From assembly GCA_030248295.1 (NCBI GenBank), contig JASANH010000193.1, forward strand, positions 372,001 through 436,000: a DNA stretch of 64,000 nucleotides, given 5' to 3'. This document shows positions 31,901 to 44,449 of the stretch, piece after piece (positions within the stretch are counted from its first letter, which is position 1; each line of letters starts with the position of its first letter). The position numbers were made by a program, and so were the translations under genes. Origin of the DNA: Mesodorylaimus sp. YZB2_4 (taxonomy: Eukaryota > Nematoda > Enoplea > Dorylaimida > Dorylaimidae). The notes under the pieces are model-generated. The model was not told the DNA's origin and did no database searches. It saw only the letters and a program-made list of their open reading frames with translations.

Positions 31901-32789
31901 ACGAGGTAAGGCCGACTTGGACGACGACGACGACGATGACACTGAAAATGACATCGCTGACGAAAACGTCGCTGAAGAAGGTAGGCGTCGGGATGGACTT
32001 GGGTCTTCGAAACATGCCACCACTGCATTCTTCAATACGCCACCTACCATTTCTCAGAGGTACCGTATATCAGAGCAGTACTCCTGTTTCAGGACCACGT
32101 CGCCTCCTTCTGCATCCCATAAGACCCTTGCCTCAAATGGTGCCGGTACCCAAGCGGTCCGACTACGGGCTGAAAGAGGATGACACGGCTCCTCCGCGCG
32201 GTAAGCCATCAACTGAATGTATGTGCTGTCTTCCATTGTCAAAAGTGCTTTTTTCCAGATACTCCAGTGGAAAACAACTACCCACCGTCCTACCACTCGT
32301 ACCCCATCGATTCATTGGCCCACGCTGGCCAAGGGCAACGTCGCAAAGCCATCGTCTTGCTTGTGCTGACCTGCGCGATCGTCCTGTCCACTGTTATCTT
32401 TGTTGCGTGCTACGTGAAAGAGTACTGTCGCCGCAGAGGAGCCATGTACAATCGGGTCTTGGTGGTTAACTTGTCACCTGAAGAGCAAGAAAGTAAGGCT
32501 CTATCACTGGGGCTCATTGTAGAACCTGTGCACAACCGCCCTGTTTTCAGTTGTTCGCCAGTCAGCCCACGCTCTAGAAAAAATGGAGCAGCCTACGAAG
32601 AAGCATTGCGGCAGTGCCTACACGACTATTGTGGACGACAGCGAGGATCCGTACGAGTCTGTATGCGTCACTGAAAATCCATTGGAAGCATACCTGAACG
32701 CATCCGATGATCGGCGCGTGGCCAAGGAGTCCTTGCTCGACAATGAAGTACTCGATCCAAGAGTGCATCGTCGCACAACGGATGCCTAA
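28997..32789 (+). CDS. TNF-receptor-superfamily-like type I membrane protein
   Basis: Six exons, all phase-checked: 28997-29122, 31103-31552, 31614-31980, 32093-32200, 32259-32492 and 32551-32789, giving 507 residues. Exon 1 is a signal peptide (MNLLLHSAILFCFAASVSFA) and a Pro/Arg-rich stretch. Exon 2 carries the cysteine-rich module: CDPCLPGWG, NDTSNTQCKPC, GTWSPHNPHYRQCTPCAKC, then EMCVSYRDTVCESC. This is the TNFR repeat grammar (C-x2-C, NT-x-C-x2-C, GT-S, DTVC-x2-C), about one and a half to two repeats. An acidic stalk with a poly-Asp run follows, then a transmembrane helix (IVLLVLTCAIVLSTVIFVAC) and a tail of about 100 residues without a death domain. TNFR proteins bind trimeric TNF-type ligands; the ligand here is unknown. 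A poly(A) signal lies at 33298-33303. Confidence 0.75.
29123..31102 (+). other. First intron of the TNFR-like gene
   Basis: A 1,980-base intron, far longer than the 50-100 bases usual here. It contains an 18-base G run at 30493-30510 and no ORF that I can support. It could house enhancer sequence or old insertions; I recognise no repeat family in it. Confidence 0.6.
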
Positions 32790-33297
32790 TTGATGAGTGG
32801 GGTGTGCCTGATACGTGTGCAATAAGATTAGTCATCTTGCCTCTGGGTGCCTATGAAATATAGTGTTTGAGACATGATGGGACAACTTTTATGATTCGAT
32901 TGATTACGAGTAATGCTATGTTTTGTATGTAAGATACGATGACGATTGATTACTGAACATGGCTAGTCACGATGTGACGAAAGATCGACGGACCCGGGGA
33001 TCAAGGCCATCAGATAGACGAAACCTTTAGTCGTAGTCCTGGCATCTATAGTATACATGGGTTACCGAGGATTTTTGTTAGTCGTATAGCCAACGGATAT
33101 CACCTACCAACCTACGAGCACCCAGTCGATATCGAGTAGATTTGGGTGAGGAAACTCAAAAAAGCGCAAGAACCTGGTGCATACTTGCAAGTCATAGTTG
33201 GAATCCTAGGACAAAGGAGCCAGCCAAAGGAACGAGCCCACGTAGTCCACGACACCTCGTGTCACATGCTGTCGCTAGTTATTGCTTGTAAGAGTTG

Positions 33298-33303
33298 AAT
33301 AAA
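33298..33303 (+). terminator. Poly(A) signal of the TNFR-like gene
   Basis: AATAAA about 510 bases after the stop codon at 32789. The interval 32790-33433 is the presumed 3'UTR and shows no other gene. Confidence 0.5.
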
Positions 33304-33433
33304 GTGCTTCCTCGCGTTAGCCAAGTTTAGGGGCAAATCATAGACTGGATTGAGTCAGGAGGAATTATCCACTTCCTGTTTCACAGACAAGAGAGAAAAC
33401 ATTACAAGAGCACAATGAAGTTATGTCTGTTCG

Positions 33434-34969
33434 CTAACCGGGCGGCATCGGTTCCAAGTTGTCTTCCAAGTGTTCTTTGACAGTGAATCGGCCAACACCG
33501 AATTGCCGTCTTGCGTGCAGCGATATGGGAGCAGGCAGACCAGGCACCTGGGTGGGTGTCTCGCGTACAGTAATGTAGGGGCTGCCCATTTGTTCCTCCC
33601 AATCGCCTGGCACTTCTTCGACGGGCTCGAACATCAGGTCCTCCAACGTCTGCTCAACGAAGGGGGTCTTGGCCTTTGCAGTGGCTTTGTCGACCAGGGA
33701 TTCAACCACGTTTCGTATCCAGTCCTCCTGAACCGTCGAGCAGAGGGACATGACGATGATGCCGAATACGACGAAGGACATTGCCGCTAGCTGGAAATTC
33801 TCGCTGGGTACGACGTCTCCGAATCCTGAAAGTGCACGCAATGTATTTAAATAGGCAGCATCGATCGAGTTCGCCTCACCGATCATGAAAACAGAGATTA
33901 CCAAAAAGTAATAGGCTTCCATGTAGTTATTGAACTCGTCAAAGGCCAGGAAGACGCCCGCCATGATGAACAGATAAGCCATAACGAAGGCGAACAGGAT
34001 CGAGAACGGAATCAAGTCAGGGCATGGTGCGAGCCAACCAGCGTCTTCCTTCGCATCAGTGTTCACTGCAGGCTTACGATTGACGCAACGATTATACAAG
34101 TTGGCCACACGATCGCGCGTACTTTCGGCCAGATCGTTAAGGAAAGCGAAGAAGAGCGGAATGACGACCACCGAATAAACAACAACAGTCATCTGCGGCA
34201 TGACCCCAGTAGCAACTATGTGCCCATACCCGATCGTCGTTATGATAGTCAGCACGAACACGAGGCCCATTTCGAATGTTTTCGGTCCAGGGAGAGCCGG
34301 CGTAAGGTCACAAACGCAAGAGTGCATCTGGTCGATCGTTATCCGACTGTCGTTGGCGTTCTGCACAGACTCCATATCAGTGCGGTTCAAAGTCGTCTGT
34401 CGATCAAAAGCTGTAGAAATCGACGACGTCGTCAGGTTGCTCGTTGTGTCGTGGCAGATAGCCGTGACATTTTGGCACACATCCCATCCGTGCAATGCGT
34501 CGCAGGGACTAGTCGTCGAATCCATCCCGTTGTCTACGATTGCCACGAATGTGATTGAGCCACTGAACGAGTAGAGACAAAGAAGAACGTGGAAGACAAC
34601 GCAAATGAGGCCATCTCGTTGCCCATGGCGAAGGTCCAACCGCTGACTAATGGCTTTCGACACACTTTGGAATCGGAATCGGCTGACAATATTTTGGCGA
34701 GCACCAGAGATCGGTCGCTTTGAACCAGAATCTGATTTTGGATTCGCCCTCAAGAAACTGACTCGCAATCCTTTCGATTTAGGTCGCCAGTCTGCTGCTT
34801 TCTTCGCTAATTTCATTTCTTTCGGCTTGAGCTGCGCAGTGGCAATTTTTTGTTGTTTCGCATCCATTGCTTTTCTTTTCGACACTTTGGGCGATGCACC
34901 AGCGGTTGATACATTCCGCTTTGATGCCGCTGAGCGGACGGCCACCTTCTTGCCACGGCCGCGAGACAT
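33434..34969 (-). CDS. Two-pore-domain (K2P/TWK) potassium channel
   Basis: The start MSRGRGKKVAVRSAASKRNV at 34969 gives a basic N-terminus. TM1 (GLICVVFHVLLCLYSFSG), a long N-glycosylated extracellular cap and pore 1 with TTIGYGH follow. Next come TM2, a cytoplasmic loop, TM3 (IPFSILFAFVMAYLFIMAGV), pore 2 and TM4 (LAAMSFVVFGIIVMSLC), then a cytoplasmic tail. Two pore loops and four helices define K2P leak channels, which work as dimers at the plasma membrane. A 54-base intron (33826-33879, GTGAGG to TTTCAG) has no stop and is a multiple of three, so it hides in an apparently open frame. Removing it restores pore 2 as FMIGFGDVVP. Pore 1 is canonical; pore 2 has Phe-Met where Thr-Thr is normal. 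Confidence 0.88.
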   Translation of the reverse strand: MSRGRGKKVAVRSAASKRNVSTAGASPKVSKRKAMDAKQQKIATAQLKPKEMKLAKKAADWRPKSKGLRVSFLRANPKSDSGSKRPISGARQNIVSRFRFQSVSKAISQRLDLRHGQRDGLICVVFHVLLCLYSFSGSITFVAIVDNGMDSTTSPCDALHGWDVCQNVTAICHDTTSNLTTSSISTAFDRQTTLNRTDMESVQNANDSRITIDQMHSCVCDLTPALPGPKTFEMGLVFVLTIITTIGYGHIVATGVMPQMTVVVYSVVVIPLFFAFLNDLAESTRDRVANLYNRCVNRKPAVNTDAKEDAGWLAPCPDLIPFSILFAFVMAYLFIMAGVFLAFDEFNNYMEAYYFLVISVFMIGEANSIDAAYLNTLRALSGFGDVVPSENFQLAAMSFVVFGIIVMSLCSTVQEDWIRNVVESLVDKATAKAKTPFVEQTLEDLMFEPVEEVPGDWEEQMGSPYITVRETPTQVPGLPAPISLHARRQFGVGRFTVKEHLEDNLEPMPPG

Positions 34970-35406
34970 GATAGTGACCAGTAGTCGCATCCATTCGGGG
35001 GCACTAGGTGAAGCAATGTACAGTGCGACCCTGCAGACAAGGCACCTGCTGCTGGTACCGCAAGTAACGGCTGGTTTCCGCGCACAGCACACATTTTGGC
35101 TCACCTGTCCAATATGCCGGACAGAAGCTTTCGTGGATTTGTAGTATATTGGCACTGTCACTCACAACAGATATACACGCATGGCAGATCATGTTCTCAT
35201 ATCCCATCATCAGAGCAGACTCTACGGAGCCTTGGCTGTATTCGATTGCTCGGAGCTGGATCCAAAGGATAACGAGAACTGGGTCGGCTTCGTTCCAGGG
35301 ACAAAGAGCATGGGCCGATCGACTTTGCACGTCTCTTTGAATTCTGGAATGTCCTTGTGTATGGCTGAAAGGCAAGACAGGTCAGTGGGTGTTGTTTCTG
35401 ATGGTT
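34970..35406. other. Leader of the K2P gene and 3' flank of the pseudophosphatase gene
   Basis: The two minus-strand genes are head-to-tail with about 440 bases between coding ends. An open frame continues upstream of the chosen K2P start (to 35161), but its composition (Cys/Arg-rich, no domain) argues against it being coding. No other feature. Confidence 0.4.
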
Positions 35407-36750
35407 TCACAGCGCACCCAGCAAAGATAGCGGGAACTTCTCGATCAGTTCAAGCAGGACAGCGTGGGCGATTTGAATTTGTTCGATGGCTAGCTGCGAG
35501 GCGAAGGCCTTGTACCGGGCTCGGTCGATCATCTTCAGGGTGGCCTTGACGTTAACTGTGTTGAATCTCAGGTACAGTTGCCGGTTCAAGTAGATGGCGT
35601 AGAAAGAGCACGAAATTTCGAGTCCTCTGCTGCAGTGAACCAACACAGCAGGGAACCCGCTTTGCTTCTGTTGCAGCGCCATGCATCGTATCATTTCGAT
35701 TGTCAGCGCCAACCGATCCGCCTTCAGACCCTTCGCTTTTTTCGGCCACTCTTCGATGTGCACGATAAAGACCTGCGATGAAATGGATGAAGGGTAGGGA
35801 ATGCGTTAACGAGCAGCGCTACTTACCTGTCGGTTCTCTCGGCCTCTGAAGTCGACCGTGCTGTAGATATGCTTGTTTCGCACGGATATGTTGTACTGCT
35901 TGTACATCCGCTGATAGTTGACGGCGCTCGTCGTGCGCACGTCGAATCGGCCATGGGTTTCGTGCTCGCCTGGAGACAGCCTGATGTAGGCCTCGATGGT
36001 ATCCGCCCTGGTGCCCACAGGACCCAGCCACACGATCACTCCCACCTAAAACGAAGATCTTAGTCCCGACTGAGGATTCAAAGAAAGCGTGAGCACCATT
36101 CGCTGCCAGATCATTTCCCAGTGGTGATCGAAGAGTTGCTTGGACGGGGTCTGCGATACGATAAATTCCTCGCCAAACAGATCCGTCAAGAGGCTTGCGT
36201 TAAGACACTTGTGGTCCTTCTCTCTCATGTGCTGGCCAACCACGGGCGCTTGACTCGACTCGATGATTTCGTATTCGGCATGCCGGCATCGATCGCTCTT
36301 GATCAGCTCAGCGTTGAAGACGCGATGAATCTCGGCGTCTCCCTCTGGCGCCTTCGGCCTCGTGTGCCGTATGGAATCGAGATAGCCTGTGGCAGACTGG
36401 CCAACCAGCCCGTGGATCTTGTTGAGCTCGTACTTGAAATCGGCTGCCTTGACCATTGAGGGATGGTTTGTTACCAGTGGAACGTAGATGACCAGGGCGC
36501 CCGCCTTGCTTAGCTGCTCGGTGGTCAATGCAGACGACCTCGTTATCGTCGCTCTCGCTTGCGCTTTGCCTTCTTTCTCGCTTTGATCTGCACACAAGTC
36601 GTCAAACCTAAACTAGCCAGCCAGCCAAACTTGGGCAGCACTTACTTGCGAACCGTTTCTTGCTGATGCAGAGGAATATGGCCGACACCATGACGAGCAA
36701 GAGACCTAATCCGGCAGCCGAGCAGCCAATGATTACGAACTTGTGTTGCT
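35407..36750 (-). CDS. Receptor-type protein tyrosine pseudophosphatase (5' exons not resolved)
   Basis: Exons 36646-36750, 36097-36607, 35827-36045 and 35407-35772. The first has a transmembrane helix (FVIIGCSAAGLGLLLVMVSA) and a KKRF stop-transfer. The PTP fold follows: EEFIVSQTPSKQLFDHHWEM and WQRM-VGVIVWL (the substrate-site strand). The WPD loop position reads EEWPKKAKG, so the general acid Asp is replaced by Lys. The P-loop reads VLVHCSRGLEISCSFYAIYL: the nucleophilic Cys is there, but the G-x-G-R-T part is gone and the invariant Arg is Ile. Catalysis should be lost, leaving a binding or scaffolding role, as in known pseudo-PTPs. Upstream extracellular exons exist (a possible one at about 36812-36839) but I could not chain them. 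Confidence 0.78.
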
Positions 36751-37454
36751 CTGAAACCGAATCCACTTAACACCAGGTGCCCCCAAAGGCAAGCATAAGC
36801 TTACCCATTCTTGTCCCAGCTTCGACAACGATACCCTACCATGAGGCCCCCGCACTGAAGACTGCGCTATGGCAGGACGGCACTGCTACCAATACCGGCA
36901 GTGTAAAGTATGTTGTGCCTGTATTACAAGGGCTAAATCCTTTCCACTTTGAATACATTTCAGAGAACCCTGCCTGTCCTGGCACATTTCAAATGGTAAC
37001 CCAGCAGAATGCTCCGAGGTGCAGTTGAATGCACTCGCATTGACAATTGAGCCTAAAGTTCGTAAATCCTGGACTGCAACTTTGCAGGAAAGTAGTCCTG
37101 ATCTATATCTGCATTTTGAATATTCGCGCTTAAATCAAGCTTGGCTTCTTACCTCAACCTGACCTAAGCTGGATTATTGGTGCGCGTGCAACAGAGATGG
37201 GAGGACGGGGGGGGGGGGGCACTACACAGACGTGAACGATGTGGAATGCTGCTGTTCTTGTGGGAAGAGGTCTTCGCTGCGGTCTTGTGCAATCCTATTT
37301 TGGAAGAACGAACCTTATTGAATTTTTTTCGTTTCCTACGCGTTGTTGGGAAGTTCGACTCTTGTGAACAGGCGGAAACTTTGATTCGGAGGCGCTGGTA
37401 GACCAAAATTTTGAGAGACACTGATTCTACTTTTCGATGGTAATACTTGACGCA
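36751..37454. other. Unresolved: probable 5' exons of the pseudophosphatase and the eRF1 promoter
   Basis: Minus-strand donors occur near 36811 (GTAAGC) and 37148-37153 (GTAAGA), consistent with upstream exons, but the coding frames are too short to assign. A G-rich run lies at 37209-37219. The plus-strand promoter of the eRF1 gene must be in the last few hundred bases; no TATA box is visible. Confidence 0.35.
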
Positions 37455-39924
<2,470 letters not shown>

Positions 39925-40290
39925 AAGAAGTATTTGTTACCAGGCGGGGCGGAGTCGAGAATTAAGCCCGGGTGGTGAGTTTGAATTTGAATTCTGTTGT
40001 TACAGAGTTGATGAATCGCTAAGGTTTTGGGATTTTGTGCCGTTATTATGAATTACCCCTCCCATTGGCTGTGCACTAAACTAACCTGTCGACATCGGAG
40101 ACTAGGGACGGCGTTTTGTTGTTGGGGACTGGTTACCATAGATGTTTTGGGATATTTCCTCTGAATGCGCCTTCATTCGATTCTTGTCACAGCCTCGTGT
40201 CGATCGTTTTCGTATGTGACCACTAGTGCGGGGTATCAATTATATCATAAGCTGAGCACGGCAAATTGTGACTTTACTGTTGAGGAGAAA

Positions 40291-40296
40291 AATAAA
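40291..40296 (+). terminator. Poly(A) signal of eRF1
   Basis: AATAAA 367 bases after the eRF1 stop and only 66 bases from the stop codon of the convergent HSPA13 gene, so the two 3' ends must nearly touch or overlap. The stretch 39925-40361 is 3'UTR of the two genes and nothing else. Confidence 0.6.
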
Positions 40297-40361
40297 ACTT
40301 TATCAAACAGCGTCTTATCACAAATTTGTGCCTAGAACACGCACAACCTCGGAACAACTTA

Positions 40362-42249
40362 TTATTCGTAGACATGAATTTTTTTCAGCTTAGTTGGTAA
40401 TTCGGTAGCTGAAACTTGTAAGGGCCAGCCCCCTGTCACGACACCGGACTGAACTGCGACGCCAGTCACCACAGCTAATTCGGGATCGATATCGTAGTTC
40501 GGTTCCTTGCCGAAATAGTCGGCTATGATTCGACGAAGTTTGGGAATACGAGTTGAACCACCGACCAGAACCACTTCGTCGACATCCTCTTTCGTCGCTC
40601 CGACATCCATTAAAGCAGCTTCGACAGGCTTGAGTACTTTTCTGAACAAATCGTCGTTCAAAGTCTCGAATTCTTCACGAGTAACGATATAATGCAAAGA
40701 GGCATGTGGCGATATGGAATGTAGGGGAACATTGACTTCTGTCCACGAATTGTTGGTCAGATCTAACTTGGCGCTTTCGCTTGCTAATCGTAGATTTTGC
40801 AATTCTTCTTTATCTTCTAATTTCTTCTCGAATCTTTCACTAACAACTTCTGTTAATCGTTGGAAAAGGCGTTGAGTAAAATCTTGACCACCGAGATGAT
40901 TGTTACCCGCAGTCGCCGTCGTGATGAGCATGCCACCTTGAACCAATAATAAGGACACGTCGAGAGTACCACCTCCTAAATCAAATATTAATACGTGATC
41001 GACGCCTTGCTTTCGATGAAGACCGTAAGCTAAAGCGGCGGCTGTTGGTTCGTTGATGATGCGATAGACTTCCATGCCGGCCAAAGTAGCCGCCTTTAAA
41101 GTCGTGTTCCGCTGCAGATCGTCGAATTCGGCTGGCACAGAAAGGACAGCTCTGGATACGGTGAAGCCTAACGTTTGTTCGGCCATGCGTTTCAGATAGG
41201 AGAGGATATAAGAACCGATTTCTTCAGGCCACAAAGTTGGTCTTTTCAGATAGTCTAATTGAAAGACTACGAAGCCATCATCGCGAAGGGCCAACTAAAA
41301 AAGCAGACGTGGACGTGGAAATACGAGAAACAGGTAGCTTACTTGGAATGGATAACGACTAGACTCCCTCAAAAATTCTTCTTTATCGAATCGTTTTCCA
41401 ATAAAACGCTTCGCATCGTAGAACGTACGAGTCGGGTTGTGTTCGCTTTGTCTGACGGCATCGTCTCCGACAAGAACGGTACCGTTGTCCCTGAAACGAA
41501 CAGACCTTAACCCTTAGTTGGTCTATTTCTTGGGTCCACAGACCCAATTACGGCGGTTAGAACCAGTTCCAGAAGACCAGAAGACCAGTTCTTAGACGCT
41601 GAAGGTGAACATGAACATAAAAAGAGGAGACGCAGGAAAGGAAAAGACGCACACGGCTAACCTGTTTCCACACGGACCAACTAAGGGTTAACTCTGGGCT
41701 CAGAGAGCAGAGCTTGGACGAAGTGCTGGTTTATTAGATCTACAGTACAGTACGATCTGTTGGTGTTTCCAGGGAACACCCGAGGGGAGTTCTTGCCTTG
41801 TGGAGACACCACGGAGAGGAAAAATTTCTCACTTTTCTATAGACACACTGAGGGATTTTAAATTTGAATGACAATCTTTTAACAGCTCATTGCGCAGATC
41901 AAATACGGTGACCGGGGGGGAGGGGACTCACTCAGCCTAGATGGTGTCTCGACGACTAGAGTGTCACCCAGGAATTCCGCGGTGCCTCCATACATAGAAA
42001 TACCCATCCGACGAGAAGTGAATCAACTTACAAAAAACTAACGACGCTTGGTATGGATTTCCTTTCTTGTTCATCGCCGATCACTTCCACTTCTCCCGTC
42101 ACAGCATGATAGACAGCGATACTGGAATATGTTGTACCCAAATCGATACCCACTATCTTCGGTGGCGGTGGTGGAAGGTACTTCTGCGCCACATATCCAG
42201 CGAGAACTAGACCCAAGATACCGAGACCTAGAGAGATCAGGGTTACCAC
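40362..42249 (-). CDS. HSPA13: HSPA13/STCH-type Hsp70 ATPase (endoplasmic-reticulum associated)
   Basis: Exons 42032-42249, 41343-41490 and 40362-41294. An N-terminal hydrophobic anchor (LISLGLGILGLVLAGYV) precedes the Hsp70 nucleotide-binding domain: phosphate-1 motif GIDLGTTYSSIAVY, NPTRTFYDAKRFIGKRF, VPAEFDDLQRN, NEPTAAALAYGLH (connect 1), FDLGGGTLDVSLL (phosphate 2) and VVLVGGSTRIPKLRRI (adenosine). The protein stops just after the ATPase domain (KKIHVYE), with no substrate-binding domain. That truncation plus the signal anchor is the hallmark of STCH/HSPA13, a microsomal Hsp70-like ATPase. The second intron-side join is FQ-LALRDDGF. The first intron carries a piggyBac-like MITE. Confidence 0.93.
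41507..41691. mobile_element. piggyBac-like MITE
   Basis: A 185-base element in the first intron of the HSPA13 gene. It begins TTAACCCTTAGTTGGTC and ends with the exact complement GACCAACTAAGGGTTAA. TTAA at both ends and CCC at the start of the inverted repeat are the signature of piggyBac-family elements, which duplicate TTAA on insertion. The inside (about 150 bases) has no coding capacity, so it is non-autonomous. Confidence 0.8.
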
Positions 42250-43834
42250 ACGGCAAACCTACACTATTACAATCCTTACCGATCAGAGTAACCGCCGACG
42301 ACGACATATGCTGCGCATTGACCAGAACTAAAATCTAATATCCAATATCGAGGATATAAAGCCGGCACCATCCCACGATTCTAATTAAGAATAAGCATTG
42401 AAAGAAGTTTCTACTTTCGTGTTTCAGACAGTTTCGCGCACTAGACCGACGTGTCCCTAATGATGCTCAGGTACAGTTTATACAGCAAAAATGCGGGAAT
42501 TTAAATTTCAGCCTACTCTTACTGTTTTGACGTCATTTTGCCTCGCATTCGTGTGCGGATAAGGAACAATTGTTTACATGAGAATGGGATGTTATGGAGC
42601 ACCCGGTGATTCATGTCACGTGAATCATAGGCTATTTTGTGCAAGCAGACCAAGTTTATGACGCAGAGCCGACATCGTAAAATGGCAATAAGCATAGGAT
42701 GGCCCGATTTAGCAAGCTTATCGAAGAGACTAGAAAGAGCAGCGGGCTGGCTGGGGTGCCCTCTCGTCAGTCAGCCTTGATTCTAATGCACCAAGTCACG
42801 TCTCAGATTGGGATTGGATGACAAGCGTGGCCGTGGGTAATGCAACCATAAAAGGGGTGTCGTCTCGTTTTGATCAATTCTTGCTCCTGACTCGAGTGTA
42901 CCCGTGTCTCGGACCTTTTTCTCCAACTCTGTCTACTCCTATTTGCTGTGGCCTTGTTCTTCCAAACATGGAGATGACGTGAGAGACGCGGTTTTTACCG
43001 CCCTTTGTCCGCTCTATTCAATGTTGATGCAAGATTTTTTTTACAAGACTAGGAGACTAGGGTGGAAGAACAAAAAATTGAATTCCATTTGAGCTTTTCG
43101 ACAACGTAGAATAAACACGAGCAGGTGTATTCATGGGAGAGCAGGGCAGCTACCGCTTTTGCCAAACTGCTGCTGCGTGTTGTGGAAGGGCGACTCGGCT
43201 CCCACCCTTCTCGAACAGTCTTCGAGTACTCGTTGCTCAAGCCTATAGAATGTAGGCTGCTATTGGAAACCGGCTGTGCCGTGGACTTGTTTCAAATTCA
43301 ACCAGCCTCCAGGAAACATTATTGTTCCTTGGCCACCTAGACATGGCGTGCTGTGCCAGTAGTGGAGGATGTTTCTGGAATGGCGCTCGATTACTCACCA
43401 ATTGGCCTCTTATATCCGCCCGTCGGCCCGAGTCCCTTTTATCCGGCCGCTTTGCTGGTGCCGGTGTTGGTGGCGACGGCTTAGCTGATCCGGGGTCCCC
43501 TCGACTATAGGTTGAGGGATGGCCTGGAAAGTTGCCTCGCTCTCGTCGACATTAGGTGGCCTTATCGATTTGTGGTGCGAGTGCCGTTTTCCTTTCTCGT
43601 CTTCATTGCTCGAAGCCATATAGAGTAGGCGGCAGCGCGGGCCTTCCACCTTTTTCGCCAACTTTCGTCTCGGACAGCTGTACAAATGATTAGTTTGGTA
43701 TGAGAGTGCGGGCGGGCGGGATACATATTGAATGGTGCGCAGACCAGCCTTGTCTTATAAGATTGTTCTGCTTCTACTCTTTCAGTCCTCGAAACACATT
43801 GAACCAGTGGCCCAGTTGTAGGCGAAAGAGGAAA
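42250..43834. other. Shared divergent promoter region of HSPA13 (-) and the small heat shock protein (+)
   Basis: The two chaperone genes are transcribed away from each other. CATAAAAGGGG at 42847-42857 is a good plus-strand TATA box. A non-coding first exon could end at a GTGAGA donor near 42979 and join an acceptor at 43784-43785 (ctctttcag), just before the sHSP ATG. At 43208-43223 the units TTC, GAA and TTC occur as in a gapped heat shock element. No other gene seen; weak minus-strand frames at 43.4-44 kb are shadows. Confidence 0.4.
42847..42857 (+). promoter_or_regulatory. Candidate TATA box for the small heat shock protein gene
   Basis: CATAAAAGGGG, with an inverted CCAAT-like attgg about 35 bases upstream. 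The assignment requires a 5'UTR intron of about 800 bases ending at 43785, so it is an inference from sequence layout. Confidence 0.3.
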
Positions 43835-44449
43835 ATGTCGACTAGAGAGAAGGAGATCGACGTGCAGCGCAGTAACTACAGCGTTATCGACCGAGAATTC
43901 GATAACATGCGCGAACGTTTCGACGCTGAAATGCGACGGGTCGAAGAGGAGATGGGTCGTCTGCGTCGTGAGTTCGAGTCCTACACGCCCAAGATGCACC
44001 AGCAACAAGCGCCACCGGCCTCGTCCATAACGAACGGACTGGCGAGCTATCACCAGTCTCCCCCACCCCGCATATCCCCATCGCAACCAGTGGCCGAGAT
44101 CAAAAGATACGATCCATATTTGGAAAATATTAAATCACCATTAATTCGTGAAGAACGCGATGGCAAAATGTTACGTTTACGATTCGATGTCAGTCAATAT
44201 TTGCCCGAAGAAATTACAGTGAAAACGGTCGACAATCGTTTATTCGTGCATGCAAAACACGAAGAAAAGTCGCCCCAACGTACCGTATATCGTGAATATA
44301 ATCAAGAATTCATGCTCCCTCGAGGCACTAATCCCGAATATATAACCAGCACTCTCTCGGCCGATGGTGTGTTGACCGTTGAAGCGCCTTTGCCATCCAT
44401 CGACGGCCCGCCATCGAGCTCGTATCGTCACCAGATTACTCACAAATGA
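43835..44449 (+). CDS. Small heat shock protein (alpha-crystallin domain), nematode HSP-25 type
   Basis: One exon of 204 codons. Start chosen at MSTREKEIDVQRSNYSVIDR, since the upstream extension to 43700 reads through an acceptor-like tract and has no family similarity. The N-terminal part is a charged coiled-coil-like helix (REFDNMRERFDAEMRRVEEE), then a Pro/Ser/Gln-rich linker. The alpha-crystallin domain follows: MLRLRFDVSQYLPEEITVKT, DNRLFVHAKHEEKSPQR, YREYNQEFMLPRGTNPEYI and STLSADGVLTVEAPLP, with the conserved A-x-x-x-DGVLTV-x-P element. It is an ATP-independent holdase that binds unfolding proteins. The combination of RTVYREYNQEF and LPRGTNPE closely resembles HSP-25 of C. elegans as I remember it. 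No stress regulation is proven. Confidence 0.92.
   Translation: MSTREKEIDVQRSNYSVIDREFDNMRERFDAEMRRVEEEMGRLRREFESYTPKMHQQQAPPASSITNGLASYHQSPPPRISPSQPVAEIKRYDPYLENIKSPLIREERDGKMLRLRFDVSQYLPEEITVKTVDNRLFVHAKHEEKSPQRTVYREYNQEFMLPRGTNPEYITSTLSADGVLTVEAPLPSIDGPPSSSYRHQITHK

Noticed and set aside
34970..35161. 64-codon N-terminal extension of the K2P channel
   Set aside because: Cys/Arg-rich text with no topology role; the Met at 34969 starts a normal basic N-terminus.
43700..43834. Upstream extension of the small heat shock protein frame
   Set aside because: It crosses an acceptor-like ctctttcag at 43785 and has no similarity to the family; the Met at 43835 gives the normal length.
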